Of a DNA stretch of 64,000 bases, positions 9,814 through 18,399 are shown piece after piece. Below the pieces are notes generated by a model, which worked only from the letters and a program-made list of their open reading frames with translations, ran no database searches and was not told the DNA's origin. A program made the translations under genes and the position numbers. This DNA is from Amycolatopsis viridis. GTDB taxonomy: Bacteria > Actinomycetota > Actinomycetes > Mycobacteriales > Pseudonocardiaceae. Each line of letters starts with the position of its first letter. Position 1 is the first letter of the stretch. Where the stretch lies: positions 3,472,001 to 3,536,000 of the forward strand of contig NZ_JAANOU010000001.1 of assembly GCF_011758765.1 (NCBI RefSeq), given 5' to 3'.

Positions 9814-11457
9814 GTGACCGAGTACCAGCACTACGACGTGGCCGTGATCGGTTACGGGCCGACCGGGGTCACCGCGGCCAACCTGCTCGGGGCCGGCGGG
9901 ATCTCGGTCGCCGTCATCGAGCGGGACGCGCAGGTGTACTCCCGGGCACGCGCGATCTCCACCGACGAGGAGGTCGTCCGGATCTGGCAGCGCGCCGGGC
10001 TGGCGGACCGGCTCAAGCAGGACATGCTGGCGGAACGCCCGATCGACTTCGTCGACCGCGACGGCCGGGCCTTCATCAGCGCGGAACTCCCCTCGCGGGG
10101 ACACGGCCACCCGCCGCAGATGTTCATCTACCAGCCGGCCCTGGAGCGGGTGCTGCGCGAAGGCGCGCGGCGGTACCCGAACGTGGAGCTGCGGCTGGCG
10201 CACGAATGCGTTCGGGTCTTCCCGCGGGAGGACGGGGTCGAGCTCATGCTCGTCGACCTGCGCACCGATGAGATCACGCGGATCACCGCGTCGTACGTCA
10301 TCGCCGCGGACGGTGGGTCCAGCCCGACTCGCGGCCAGCTCGGCATCGGGTTCGACGGCCGCACCGCCGAGGACCGCTGGCTGGTCGTCGACACCAGGAT
10401 GCTCAAGCCGTGGCCGGGCCACGACCGGCTGCGGTTCCACTGCGACCCCGGCCGCCCCGCCGTCGACTGCCCCACTCCCCTGGGCCACCACCGCTGGGAG
10501 TTCCCGGTGCTGCCGGGCGAGGACGAGACGGAACTCGTCACCGGGGACGCGGTGTGGCGGTTGCTGAACCGGCAAGGCCGCACCCGCGACGAGGTGGAGG
10601 TCCTGCGTTCGGTCGTCTACAACCACCACGTCCGCTTCGCCTCGCGGTGGCGGGCCGGCCGGATCTTCCTCGCCGGGGACGCCGCGCACGTGATGCCGCC
10701 GTGGATCGGTCAGGGCATGGCCGCCGGGGTGCGCGACGCGGGGAACTTGTGCTGGAAGCTCATCGGCGTCCTGTCCGGCACCCTGCCCGAGTCCGTTCTG
10801 GACACCTACGAGACCGAGCGCCAGCCCCATGTGCGGGCGGTGGCCCGGCGCGCGGTGCTCGCCGGGCGCATCATCACCGAACGCCGCCGCGCCGTCACCA
10901 GGATCCGCGACATCGTGTTCCGCGCGGTTGAGGCGTCCCCGATGCGGCGGCGGCTGCACGACCTCTTGTGGGTGCCGCCCTGGCGTCATCGGGACGGATT
11001 CCTCACCACCGCGCGGCACGGGGCAGTCGGCCGCACGGTCCCCCAGCCGACGGTGCTCGACGGCACCGGAACGCAGACCCCCCTCGACGACGTCACCGCC
11101 GGACGCTGGGCACTGCTGCACCGAGGTTCCGCTCCCGGGGCCGCAGGGTGGCCCGGACTCGCCTCCATCGAGGTGCTGCCCGCCGGCTCCACCCCCCGCG
11201 CGGGCGCCGTCGTGGACACCGGCGGTGAACTGACCACCTGGATGGCCCGCCATGACGGCGGCGTGCTCGTGCTGCGGCCCGACAGCGTCGTCTACGCGGC
11301 GGCCGCGCCCGGCAGGCCCCTGCCCACTCCCCCAGACGGACTCCGGCCGGCCACCCGGGTACCGCCCGAGCCAGCGACAACACGACCCGAGCGGGGCAGC
11401 CCTGACGGCTGCCGGCTCGCTGCGCGAGCGGGAGGACACCGCGCCCTACCGCGGTGA
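9814..11457 (+). CDS. FAD-dependent aromatic monooxygenase (MhpA-like)
   Basis: Group A flavoprotein hydroxylase of 547 residues. GxGxxG (VIGYGPTG, residues 13-18) binds the FAD ADP moiety; the DG motif region is VIAADGGSSPTR; the GD motif is AGDAAHVMPPWIGQG with D289. Overall layout resembles 3-(3-hydroxyphenyl)propionate hydroxylases (MhpA), with C-terminal thioredoxin-like domain. GTG start at 9814 with GGAGG about 9 nt upstream. The last 40 residues, after GRPLPTPPDGL, are Pro/Arg-rich and unlike the family, suggesting an extended or frame-shifted tail. The TetR gene begins 38 nt downstream, so the pair may respond to an aromatic substrate; no ring-cleavage dioxygenase is nearby, so MhpA function proper is doubtful. 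Confidence 0.88.
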   Translation: MTEYQHYDVAVIGYGPTGVTAANLLGAGGISVAVIERDAQVYSRARAISTDEEVVRIWQRAGLADRLKQDMLAERPIDFVDRDGRAFISAELPSRGHGHPPQMFIYQPALERVLREGARRYPNVELRLAHECVRVFPREDGVELMLVDLRTDEITRITASYVIAADGGSSPTRGQLGIGFDGRTAEDRWLVVDTRMLKPWPGHDRLRFHCDPGRPAVDCPTPLGHHRWEFPVLPGEDETELVTGDAVWRLLNRQGRTRDEVEVLRSVVYNHHVRFASRWRAGRIFLAGDAAHVMPPWIGQGMAAGVRDAGNLCWKLIGVLSGTLPESVLDTYETERQPHVRAVARRAVLAGRIITERRRAVTRIRDIVFRAVEASPMRRRLHDLLWVPPWRHRDGFLTTARHGAVGRTVPQPTVLDGTGTQTPLDDVTAGRWALLHRGSAPGAAGWPGLASIEVLPAGSTPRAGAVVDTGGELTTWMARHDGGVLVLRPDSVVYAAAAPGRPLPTPPDGLRPATRVPPEPATTRPERGSPDGCRLAARAGGHRALPR

Positions 11458-11495
11458 CGGCATCCCGGCGACGCGCCGGTCGATACCGTAGGGCC

Positions 11496-12122
11496 ATGAC
11501 CGACAGGCGAGCGGCCCGGCGGACCCGGGCCGACGGCGAGGAGTCCCGCCGCCGGATCCTCGACGCGGCCGTCGCGGTGGCCGGCGACCGCGGCTACGAC
11601 GGCACCAGCATCGCCCTGGTCAGCGCTGAGTGCGGACTGCCGGCCAGCTCGATCTACTGGCACTTCAAGGACAAGGACGAGCTGATCGCGGCGGTCATCG
11701 AACGCAGCTTCGCCACCTGGCTGTCCGCGATCGACTTCCCGGAACCGGGCGCCCCACGGGAACGGGTGATCGAGCTGGCCCGCGCGGTGGCGACGGCCCT
11801 CCTGGGAGCGCCGGAATTCCTCCGGCTGGGGCTCATGCTCACCCTCGAACGGCGTCCCCGGGAACCCAGTGCCCGCACGGTGTTCCTCCGCTCCCGCGAC
11901 ACCGCTCACCGCCGTTTCGCCGATCTGGTGCGCGAGATCGCCGACGGAGCCGACGAGAACACCGTGCAACTGCTCACCACGTACGCGATCGCCGGCGCCG
12001 ACGGTCTGTTCATCGCGCGCGAAATCGGTGGCGACAGCGTCGACCTGATCCAGCTGTTCGAACTGCACGCCACGGCCGTGTTCGGCCTCGCCCGGCAACT
12101 GGGTGTCCTGCCGGGCGCCTGA
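11496..12122 (+). CDS. TetR/AcrR-family transcriptional regulator
   Basis: A 208-residue repressor. N-terminal HTH at about 17-63 (RRRILDAAVAVAGDRGYDGTSIALVSAECGLPASSIYWHFKDKDELIAAVIE) is the classic TetR_N pattern; the rest is a helical ligand-binding domain with LLTTYAIAGADGLFIA near the C-terminus. Start ATG 11496 preceded by TAGGG; an upstream in-frame GTG at 11454 overlaps the monooxygenase end and gives an unlikely Arg-rich extension. It is co-directional with and 38 nt after the flavin monooxygenase, so it probably controls that gene and perhaps the dehydrogenase 139 nt downstream. Confidence 0.93.
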   Translation: MTDRRAARRTRADGEESRRRILDAAVAVAGDRGYDGTSIALVSAECGLPASSIYWHFKDKDELIAAVIERSFATWLSAIDFPEPGAPRERVIELARAVATALLGAPEFLRLGLMLTLERRPREPSARTVFLRSRDTAHRRFADLVREIADGADENTVQLLTTYAIAGADGLFIAREIGGDSVDLIQLFELHATAVFGLARQLGVLPGA

Positions 12123-12261
12123 CCGTGGACGCGCCTGTCGCGGTCCCTTCCGGACAGTCCGGTGACCCGGATTGCACCGAGAGCAAAGTTTTCATTGCAC
12201 CGGGCATTGCCCCCGGCCTAGCGTGGACAGGCCACAGTGGAAGCAGCAGATCGGGAGGGTC

Positions 12262-13038
12262 ATGTCCGCGCAGGGGAAAACGGTGTTCGTCACGGGCGCG
12301 AGCAGTGGGTTCGGTGCCGCGATCGCGCGCCGGTTCGCGACGGACGGGGCCCGGGTGATCGCCGCTGCCCGCCGGAGCGACAAGCTCGCCGGCCTCGCCG
12401 CCGAACTCGGCTCCCGCGTCCTGCCCCTCGAGCTCGACGTGCGCGACCGGGCGGCGGTCGAGCACGCCGTGACGGGCCTGCCCGCGGAGTTCGGCGAGAT
12501 CGACGTCCTGGTCAACAACGCCGGGCTGGCCAAGGGACTCGAGGCCGCAGACCGGTCCGATGTGGACGACTGGGAGCAGATGCTGGACACCAACTGCAAG
12601 GGGCTCCTGCACTGCACGCGCGCCGTGCTGCCCGGCATGGTCACGCGCAACCGAGGGCACGTGATCAACCTCGGGCCGGTCGCCGGCACCTACCCCTATC
12701 CCGGCGCCAACGTCTACGGCGCCACGAAGGCGTTCGTCCGCCAGCTCAGCCTCAACCTCCGCAGCGACCTGCACGGCACCGGTGTGCGGGTCACGTGCAT
12801 CGAGCCGGGCATGGTCGGCGGCACCGAGTTCTCGGCCGTGCGGTTCGGCGGCGACCGGGCCAAGGCCGACGCGGTGTACGCGGGCTGGCAGCCGCTGCGG
12901 CCCGGGGACATCGCCGAATCCGTGCACTGGGCGACGTCACAGCCAGCCCACGTCAACATCAACACCATCGAGCTGATGCCCGCCGCGCAGAGCTTCGCCC
13001 CCTTCCAGGTCCACCGCGGTGAACCCGTGTCGCAGTAG
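12262..13038 (+). CDS. SDR-family oxidoreductase, YdfG-like, lacking the catalytic serine
   Basis: Classical short-chain dehydrogenase of 258 residues. TGASSGFG (11-18) binds the nucleotide, AARR (35-38) suggests NADP preference, NNAG at 85-88, and YGATK gives Y152 and K156. Sequence is very close to E. coli YdfG (3-hydroxy-acid/serine dehydrogenase) even in the C-terminal PAHVNINTIELMPxxQS. In YdfG the catalytic serine lies 13 residues before the tyrosine; here that position is Pro139 (INLGPVAGT). A Thr at 143 might substitute. ATG 12262 has GGGAGGG upstream. It converges with the sulfur cluster at a shared terminator. Function as a dehydrogenase is therefore uncertain despite the strong family match. 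Confidence 0.9.
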   Translation: MSAQGKTVFVTGASSGFGAAIARRFATDGARVIAAARRSDKLAGLAAELGSRVLPLELDVRDRAAVEHAVTGLPAEFGEIDVLVNNAGLAKGLEAADRSDVDDWEQMLDTNCKGLLHCTRAVLPGMVTRNRGHVINLGPVAGTYPYPGANVYGATKAFVRQLSLNLRSDLHGTGVRVTCIEPGMVGGTEFSAVRFGGDRAKADAVYAGWQPLRPGDIAESVHWATSQPAHVNINTIELMPAAQSFAPFQVHRGEPVSQ

Positions 13039-13065
13039 GCGGCCGGCCCGCCCGCCGGCGGGCGC

Positions 13066-13103
13066 GGGGGACACACCCGGCACCGTGGCCGGACGTGTCC
13101 CCC
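13066..13103. terminator. Bidirectional hairpin between convergent genes
   Basis: GGGGGACAC (13066-13074) pairs with GTGTCCCCC (13095-13103), and an inner CCGGC/GCCGG stem (13077-13081 with 13088-13092) extends it. It lies between two converging stops (13038 and 13113) and can serve both strands. Confidence 0.7.
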
Positions 13104-13112
13104 GCGGACACC

Positions 13113-14432
13113 TCAGCTGTGCCGCGACACCGGGCGCGACAGTCCGAAGTGGTCCCGCAGCGTCTTGCCGTCGTACTCCTCGCGGAACAGCCCGCGGCGG
13201 CGCAGTTCGGGCACCACCAGATCCACGAAGTCCTCCAGCGCCCCCGGCAGGTAGGGGAAGACCAGGGTGAACCCGTCGGCGGCGGGCGCCCGGAACCACT
13301 CCTCGATGTGGTCCGCGATCGCCACCGGCGTGCCGACGAGGGTCGTGGCGTCGTCGCTGATCTCCGCGGCGAGCTGCCGGACGGTCAGGCCCCGCTCGCG
13401 CGCCCGCCGGTACACCTGCGCCTGCGTGCCCTCCGGCTGGTCCGGTTCGGGCAGCTCCGGCAGCGGCCCGTCGATCGGGTACCCGGACAGGTCGACCCCG
13501 CCCAGCGTCCGGGCCAGGTGCGCGAACGCCACCTGCGGCGGCATCAGCTGAGCCAGCTGGTCCCGCTTCGCGCGGGCCTCGTCCTCGGTGGGGGCGGTGA
13601 TCACCGACAACGCGGGCAGCACGACCAGCGATTCCGGCGCCCGGCCGAACCCGGCCGCGCGTTCCTTGAGCTCCGCGTAGAACTCGGTCGCCGCCGCCAG
13701 GTCCCGGTTGCCGGCCAGGACCACCTCGGCGAACTGTGCCGCCAGGCGCTTCTGCTCCGCCGAGTCGCCCGCCTGCGCGATCACCGGCCTGCCCTGCGGC
13801 GGGCGGGCGATGTTCAGCGGCCCGGCCACCGACAGGTGCTTGCCCCGGTAGTTCAGCGGGTGCAGCTTGGCCGGGTCGAAGTAGACACCGGTGGCCTGGT
13901 CGTGGTGGAACGCGTCGTCGTCGAAGCTGTCCCACAGGCCGGTGACGATCTCGAGGAACTCCCCGGCCCGCTCGTAACGCGTGCCGTCGCCGGCGTTGGC
14001 GTCGAGGCCGAAGTTCAGCGCCTCGCCGTCGCTGAGCGAAGTGACGACCCGCCACCCCGCGCGTCCGCCCGAGATGTGGTCGATCGAGGCGAACGCACGC
14101 GCCAGGTGATAGGGCTCGTTGCAGGTCGTGGACGCGGTCCCGATCAGTCCGATGTGGTCGGTCGCCGCGGCGAGCGCGCCCAGCAGCGTGATCGGCTCGA
14201 ACGAGTCGTTGACCGCCGAGACCCGCGAGAGCACGTCCTGGCTCTCCAGCGGCACGCCCGCCAGGTCGCCCAGGAACACCGCGTCGAACTTCGCGCGCTC
14301 CGCGGTCCGCGCGAACGCCAGCACGGTTGCGAAGTCCACGCCCGCCGCGGCGTTCGCCGCCGGGTGGCGCCAGGCTGCCGGGCTCGCACCCGGCGGCACG
14401 AGGAACGCGTTCAGGTGCAGTTGCCGGGTCAC
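13113..14432 (-). CDS. NtaA/SnaA/DmoA-family FMN-dependent monooxygenase
   Basis: Bacterial-luciferase-fold flavin monooxygenase of 439 residues that uses reduced FMN from a separate reductase. Seen: HLNAFLVPPGASPAAWRHP at the start, KFDAVFLGD, an NEPYHLARAFASIDHISGGRAGWRVVTS block and GRPVIAQAGDS, all hallmarks of the NtaA/DszA/DmoA group that attacks nitrilotriacetate, dibenzothiophene sulfone or dimethyl sulfide type substrates. The GTG start (14430-14432) overlaps the stop of the upstream paralogue by 4 nt. Its position at the end of an organosulfur cluster suggests C-S bond cleavage. It is the last gene before the bidirectional terminator. No flavin reductase gene is in the cluster. Confidence 0.92.
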   Translation of the reverse strand: MTRQLHLNAFLVPPGASPAAWRHPAANAAAGVDFATVLAFARTAERAKFDAVFLGDLAGVPLESQDVLSRVSAVNDSFEPITLLGALAAATDHIGLIGTASTTCNEPYHLARAFASIDHISGGRAGWRVVTSLSDGEALNFGLDANAGDGTRYERAGEFLEIVTGLWDSFDDDAFHHDQATGVYFDPAKLHPLNYRGKHLSVAGPLNIARPPQGRPVIAQAGDSAEQKRLAAQFAEVVLAGNRDLAAATEFYAELKERAAGFGRAPESLVVLPALSVITAPTEDEARAKRDQLAQLMPPQVAFAHLARTLGGVDLSGYPIDGPLPELPEPDQPEGTQAQVYRRARERGLTVRQLAAEISDDATTLVGTPVAIADHIEEWFRAPAADGFTLVFPYLPGALEDFVDLVVPELRRRGLFREEYDGKTLRDHFGLSRPVSRHS

Positions 14433-15757
14433 GCCGCCACCTCCTGCGAAGCCGGCCGGGGCAGGCCGAGGTTCTCCCGGAACGTGCTGCCCTCGTAGGT
14501 CTCGTGCACCAGTCCGCGCTTTCGCAGCAGCGGAACCACCTGGTCGACGAAGTCCACCGCGGGACCGGGCAGGTACGGGAAGGACACGTTGAAGCCGTCG
14601 GCGCCGCGCTCGGTGAACCACAGCTCCAGGTGGTCGGCGATCTGCTCCGGGGTCCCGGCGACGGTCGCCCCGCCGGAGATGCGCAACGCGAGCTGCCGGA
14701 TGGTCAGGTTCTCCTGGCGGGCGAGCCCGAGCAGCAGGTCGCGGCGGGACTTGCTGCGGTTGCTGTCCGGGATGTCGGGGACGGGCCCGTCCAGCGGGTA
14801 CTCGGTCAGGTCCAGGTCGCCGATGTTGTCCTGCACCAGCCGGCGCGCCACGTCGTCGTGCACGAGCTCGTCCAGCTCGGCGACCTTGCGGCGGGCCTCC
14901 TCCTCGGTGCCACCGACCAGCGGGAACAGGATGGGCCAGATGAGCACGTGGTCCGGGTTGCGCCCGGCGGCGGCCACCTGCTTCTTGACGCCGGCGTAGA
15001 ACGCCTGCGCCCCGGCCAGGTCGGCCTGCAGGGTGAACAGCACCTCGCCGTGGCGGGCGCCGAACGCCATGCCCGTCTGCGACGAGCCCGCCTGGAACAG
15101 CACCGGGTGCCCCTGCGGCGGCCGGGAGATGTTCAGCGGGCCGCGGACGGTGAAGTGCTCGCCCTGGTGGTGCGGCGGGCGCAGGCCCGCGGGGTCGTAG
15201 TAGCTGCCGCTTGCCTTGTCCCGCAACAGGGAGCCGTCGGCGAAGCTGTCCCACAGGGCCCGCACGACCTCGACGAACTCGTCGGCGCGCCGGTACCGCA
15301 GCTCGTGCTCGAGGTGCTCGGACCGGCCGAAGTTCGCCGCCTCCAGCGGGACCACCGAGGTGACGATGTTCCACCCCGCCCGGCCGTGCGACAGGTGGTC
15401 GAGCGAGGCGAACTTGCGCGCCACGTGGAACGGCTCGTTGTAGGTGGTGGTGGCGGTGGCCACGAGACCGATGTGCTCGGTGACCGTGGACAAGGCCGAC
15501 AGCAGTGTCAGCGGTTCGAAGTGCTCAGCGCGCCCGGAGCGGCTCAGCGCGTCCATCTGGTGCCCCCAGAGGGCGGCCACGTCGGCGATGAACAACGCGT
15601 CGAACCGGCCGCGTTCGAGCACGCGGGCCAGTTCGGCGTGGAAGGCGAAGTCCAGCTGCCCGGCGGCGTAGGCCTCCGGGTGGCGCCAGCCGGCGATGTG
15701 CCCGCCGGCTCCTTGGACGAACGCGCCCAGGGACAAGGTGCGAGGTGCGGTGGTCAT
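14429..15757 (-). CDS. NtaA/SnaA/DmoA-family FMN-dependent monooxygenase (paralogue)
   Basis: A 442-residue paralogue of the next gene, with the same order of motifs: LGAFVQGAGGHIAGWRHP, RFDALFIAD, YNEPFHVARKFASLDHLSHGRAGWNIVTS, and GHPVLFQAGSSQTG. Start ATG 15757 has GGAGAG five nt upstream. It is the first gene after a hairpin that ends the transporter genes, so it may have its own promoter in the 190-nt gap 15758-15947 as well as receiving read-through. Two non-identical monooxygenases side by side suggest two substrates or two successive oxidations. Exact substrate is unknown. Confidence 0.92.
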   Translation of the reverse strand: MTTAPRTLSLGAFVQGAGGHIAGWRHPEAYAAGQLDFAFHAELARVLERGRFDALFIADVAALWGHQMDALSRSGRAEHFEPLTLLSALSTVTEHIGLVATATTTYNEPFHVARKFASLDHLSHGRAGWNIVTSVVPLEAANFGRSEHLEHELRYRRADEFVEVVRALWDSFADGSLLRDKASGSYYDPAGLRPPHHQGEHFTVRGPLNISRPPQGHPVLFQAGSSQTGMAFGARHGEVLFTLQADLAGAQAFYAGVKKQVAAAGRNPDHVLIWPILFPLVGGTEEEARRKVAELDELVHDDVARRLVQDNIGDLDLTEYPLDGPVPDIPDSNRSKSRRDLLLGLARQENLTIRQLALRISGGATVAGTPEQIADHLELWFTERGADGFNVSFPYLPGPAVDFVDQVVPLLRKRGLVHETYEGSTFRENLGLPRPASQEVAA

Positions 15758-15919
15758 GGTGCTCTCCAGGTGAGGGGCCATGTGAGGCGAGACTTCCGGC
15801 CGCGGTGTCTGGTCCAGGGCGCGGAGCTCCCGGCCTGCACGGCGGCGATCAGGGCCGCGCCGCGGCCGGACAGTACCAGGTCGGCCACGCAGCGTTGCGG
15901 GGATCCGTCCGGGTGATCC

Positions 15920-15945
15920 CGAATGGGCGGTCTGCCGCCCATTCG
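15920..15945 (-). terminator. Stem-loop ending the transporter operon
   Basis: CGAATGGGCGG (15920-15930) and its exact complement (15935-15945) form an 11-bp stem with a 4-nt loop, two nt after the stop of the last ABC ATPase gene. It separates the 28346-15948 operon from the two monooxygenase genes. Confidence 0.7.
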
Positions 15946-15947
15946 AG

Positions 15948-16733
15948 TCAGGACGCCGCGCCGGGCAGCCGCGGGACAGCGGCCAGCAACGCCCGCGTGT
16001 AGGGGTGGCGGGGCCGGCGCAGGACGTCGGCCGTGTCGCCGCGCTCGGCGACCTCCCCGTCCTTGAGCACGATCACCTCCTCGCACAACCGCCGCACGAC
16101 GGCGAGGTCGTGCGAGACCAGCACGAGCGTCATCCCGAACCGGGCGGCGAGGTCGCGGACCAGGTCGATGACCTGCGCGCGCACGGACGCGTCCAGCGCG
16201 GAGAACGGCTCGTCCGCGACGAGCACCTCCGGGCGCGGCGCGAGCGCGCGGGCGATCGCGATGCGCTGGCGCTGCCCGCCGGAGAACTCGTGCGGGTAGC
16301 GCCACGCGGCGTCGGGGCCGAGACCGACGGCGGCGAGCACCTCGGCCACGCGGCTGTCGTGATCGCCCGGGACCTTCAGGCACTCCAGGGGTTCGGCGAC
16401 GATGTCGCGCACGACGCTGCGCGGGTTCAGGGAGCTCATCGGATCCTGCAGGACCACCTGCACGGCTTCGCGGAACCAGGTCGGCCGCCTGCCTTCGACG
16501 GCACGGCCGCGGTAGCGGACGGTCCCCGCGTCCGGCCGGTCGAGTGCGAGCAGCAGCCGCAGGAGCGTGGACTTGCCGGCCCCCGACTCACCGACGATCC
16601 CCAGGTGCCGCCCGGCCGTCACGGTCACCCCGACGTCCCGCACGGCGTGCCGCTCACCCCGCGGGCCGCACAGCGATCGCCGCGGCAGGCGGAAGGAGCG
16701 GCGCAGCCCCTCCGCAGACAACAGCACCGTCAC
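15948..16733 (-). CDS. Oligopeptide/dipeptide-type ABC ATPase (DppF-like)
   Basis: ATPase of 261 residues that energises import with the neighbouring ATPase. Walker A GESGAGKST, signature EFSGGQRQRIAIARAL, Walker B VLVADEPFSALDAS and the LVSHDLAVVRRL switch are intact. C-terminal oligopeptide-ABC tail (HPYTRALLAAVPRLP) is typical of OppF/DppF. The GTG start at 16733 overlaps the previous stop as GTGA. A longer frame upstream is antisense-free overlap with the neighbour and not needed. Its Cys-containing RSLCGPRGE N-terminal insert is short. No 4Fe-4S-like Cys cluster is seen. Confidence 0.93.
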   Translation of the reverse strand: MTVLLSAEGLRRSFRLPRRSLCGPRGERHAVRDVGVTVTAGRHLGIVGESGAGKSTLLRLLLALDRPDAGTVRYRGRAVEGRRPTWFREAVQVVLQDPMSSLNPRSVVRDIVAEPLECLKVPGDHDSRVAEVLAAVGLGPDAAWRYPHEFSGGQRQRIAIARALAPRPEVLVADEPFSALDASVRAQVIDLVRDLAARFGMTLVLVSHDLAVVRRLCEEVIVLKDGEVAERGDTADVLRRPRHPYTRALLAAVPRLPGAAS

Positions 16734-17521
16734 GACGCCACCTCCGAGGGGAACGACTCCGCACGCGCCACTTCGAGCAGCCGGCGGGTGTAGGGGTGGG
16801 CAGGCGCGCGCAGGATCTCCCCCAGCGCGCCCTCCTCCAGGACGCGTCCGCCGCCGAGCACCACGACCCGCCGCACCACCTGGGCGAGCACCGCGAGGTC
16901 GTGGGTGATGAACAACAGCGCGGTGCCCTGCTCGGCGGCGAGGTCGCGGATCAACCGCAGGATCTCCGCCTGCACGGTCACGTCCAGCGCCGTGGTCGGC
17001 TCGTCGGCGATCAGCAGCGCGGGACGGCACGCCAGCGCCATCGCGATCCCGACGCGCTGCCGCTGCCCGCCGGAAAGCTGGTGGGGGAAGGCGCGCACGG
17101 CGTAGCCGGGGTCAGGCAGCCCCACCTCTCCGGCGAGCCGGATCGCTTCCGCGCGCGCCTGCCGCCGCGACAGCCCGCGGTGCAGGCGCAGCGGTTCGGC
17201 GATCTGCCTGCCGACCCGCATCAGCGGGTTGAGCGCGGTGAGGGGTTCCTGGAACACCATGGCGACCCGTTCGCCGCGGACCCGGGACAGGGCGCGGTCG
17301 GAGAGCCCGAGCAGCTCGGTGCCCTCCAGCCGCACACTGCCCCCGGCGCGGGCGCCCTCGGGCAGCAGGCCGAGCACGGCCAGGGCGGTCAGCGACTTGC
17401 CCGAACCGGATTCGCCGATCAGCCCGGTGCTCTCCCCCGCGTCCAGTGTCAGGTCGATGCGGTCCAGCAGCGTTTTCCCTCCGATGTGGACGGTCAGTCC
17501 GGCGATCTCCAGCAGTGTCAT
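16730..17521 (-). CDS. Oligopeptide/dipeptide-type ABC ATPase (DppD-like)
   Basis: ATPase of 263 residues, partner of the DppF-like protein. Walker A GESGSGKSL, signature QLSGGQRQRVGIAMAL, Walker B LLIADEPTTALDVT, switch FITHDLAVLAQV and C-terminal HPYTRRLLEVAR. ATG 17519-17521 overlaps the permease stop by 4 nt (ATGA). At 263 residues it is shorter than E. coli DppD (327), lacking most of the C-terminal regulatory extension, as in many actinomycete homologues. Confidence 0.93.
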   Translation of the reverse strand: MTLLEIAGLTVHIGGKTLLDRIDLTLDAGESTGLIGESGSGKSLTALAVLGLLPEGARAGGSVRLEGTELLGLSDRALSRVRGERVAMVFQEPLTALNPLMRVGRQIAEPLRLHRGLSRRQARAEAIRLAGEVGLPDPGYAVRAFPHQLSGGQRQRVGIAMALACRPALLIADEPTTALDVTVQAEILRLIRDLAAEQGTALLFITHDLAVLAQVVRRVVVLGGGRVLEEGALGEILRAPAHPYTRRLLEVARAESFPSEVAS

Positions 17522-18399
17522 CGGCTGCTCCGAAGGCGTGGGTCGGTCGCGTCACGCAGTGCGTCACCGAGCAGGTTGAACCCCAGGACGGTCAGGGCCA
17601 CGGCCAGTCCGGGCCAGACGACAAGCAGCGGCCGGGCGCTGATGTAGGCCTGCTGCTCGTGCAGCATCGCGCCCCAGGACGGCGTGGCGGGCGAGCTGCC
17701 GTAGCCCAGGTAGGTGAGCGCGGCCTCGGCGAGCACGGCCAGCGCCATCACCAGCGACAGCTGGACGACGAGCGTGGGGGTGAGTGCGGGCAGCAGGTGC
17801 CTGCGGATGATCCGGCCGGTGCCCGCACCAGCGGCACGGGCGGCCAGCACGTAGTCGCTGCCGCGGGCGCCGGCCAGCTCCGCCCGCGCCACCCGGGCGA
17901 CCGCGACACCGAACCCCGTTCCGATGGCGGCGACCACCGTGCCCAGCGAGCTGCCGTACACCGCGGCCAGCACCATCGCCAGCAGCAGCACCGGGAACGC
18001 GACGAGGATGTCGATCAGCTGCACCACCGGCGCGCTGATCCACCGGGGCGCGAGCGCGGCGGGCAGGGCGAGCGCGAGGCCGATCACGGCGGCCAGCGCG
18101 GCCGAGGCGACCGCGACGGCCAGGGTCTGCCGGCTGCCGGCCAGCAGCTGGCTGAACTGGTCGTGCCCGATCCGGTCGGTGCCGAGCAGGTGCCCGTCCC
18201 GCAACGGCAGCAGCCACGCGTTGCCCGGATCCGTGGCCTGCGGGTCGAACGGCGTCCAGTACGACGACACCAGCGCGGCCAGCACGAGCCCGGCGAACAC
18301 GGCCAGGCCGAACGCGCCGGCCGGGCGGTGGGCCAGCGCAGCCAGCGTCGGCAGCAGGGCACGCCGGCGCCGCGCCCTGCTGCCGACGGCCGGCCTCAT
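17518..18399 (-). CDS. Oligopeptide-type ABC permease (DppC-like)
   Basis: Inner-membrane permease of 293 residues with about six TMs. A basic N-terminus (RARRRRALLP) precedes TM1; the HLLGTDRIGHDQFSQLLAGSRQTLAVA stretch is the DppC/OppC hallmark preceding the binding-protein-dependent transport domain; the EAA-like loop is RGSDYVLAARAAGAGTGRIIRRHLLPAL. Both ends overlap neighbours by 4 nt (ATGA). Forms the channel with the DppB-like permease upstream. Confidence 0.93.
   Translation of the reverse strand: MRPAVGSRARRRRALLPTLAALAHRPAGAFGLAVFAGLVLAALVSSYWTPFDPQATDPGNAWLLPLRDGHLLGTDRIGHDQFSQLLAGSRQTLAVAVASAALAAVIGLALALPAALAPRWISAPVVQLIDILVAFPVLLLAMVLAAVYGSSLGTVVAAIGTGFGVAVARVARAELAGARGSDYVLAARAAGAGTGRIIRRHLLPALTPTLVVQLSLVMALAVLAEAALTYLGYGSSPATPSWGAMLHEQQAYISARPLLVVWPGLAVALTVLGFNLLGDALRDATDPRLRSSR

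Noticed and set aside
9814-11457. Could be a second rifampicin monooxygenase
   Set aside because: It is 547 residues with MhpA-like motifs, has no RAE upstream, and is followed by its own TetR gene.
15754-15910. Possible upstream ORF or leader peptide before the first FMN monooxygenase
   Set aside because: The frame starts inside the terminator hairpin, has no ribosome site and lacks the RRRHxDL...CC pattern seen at 28410-28481.
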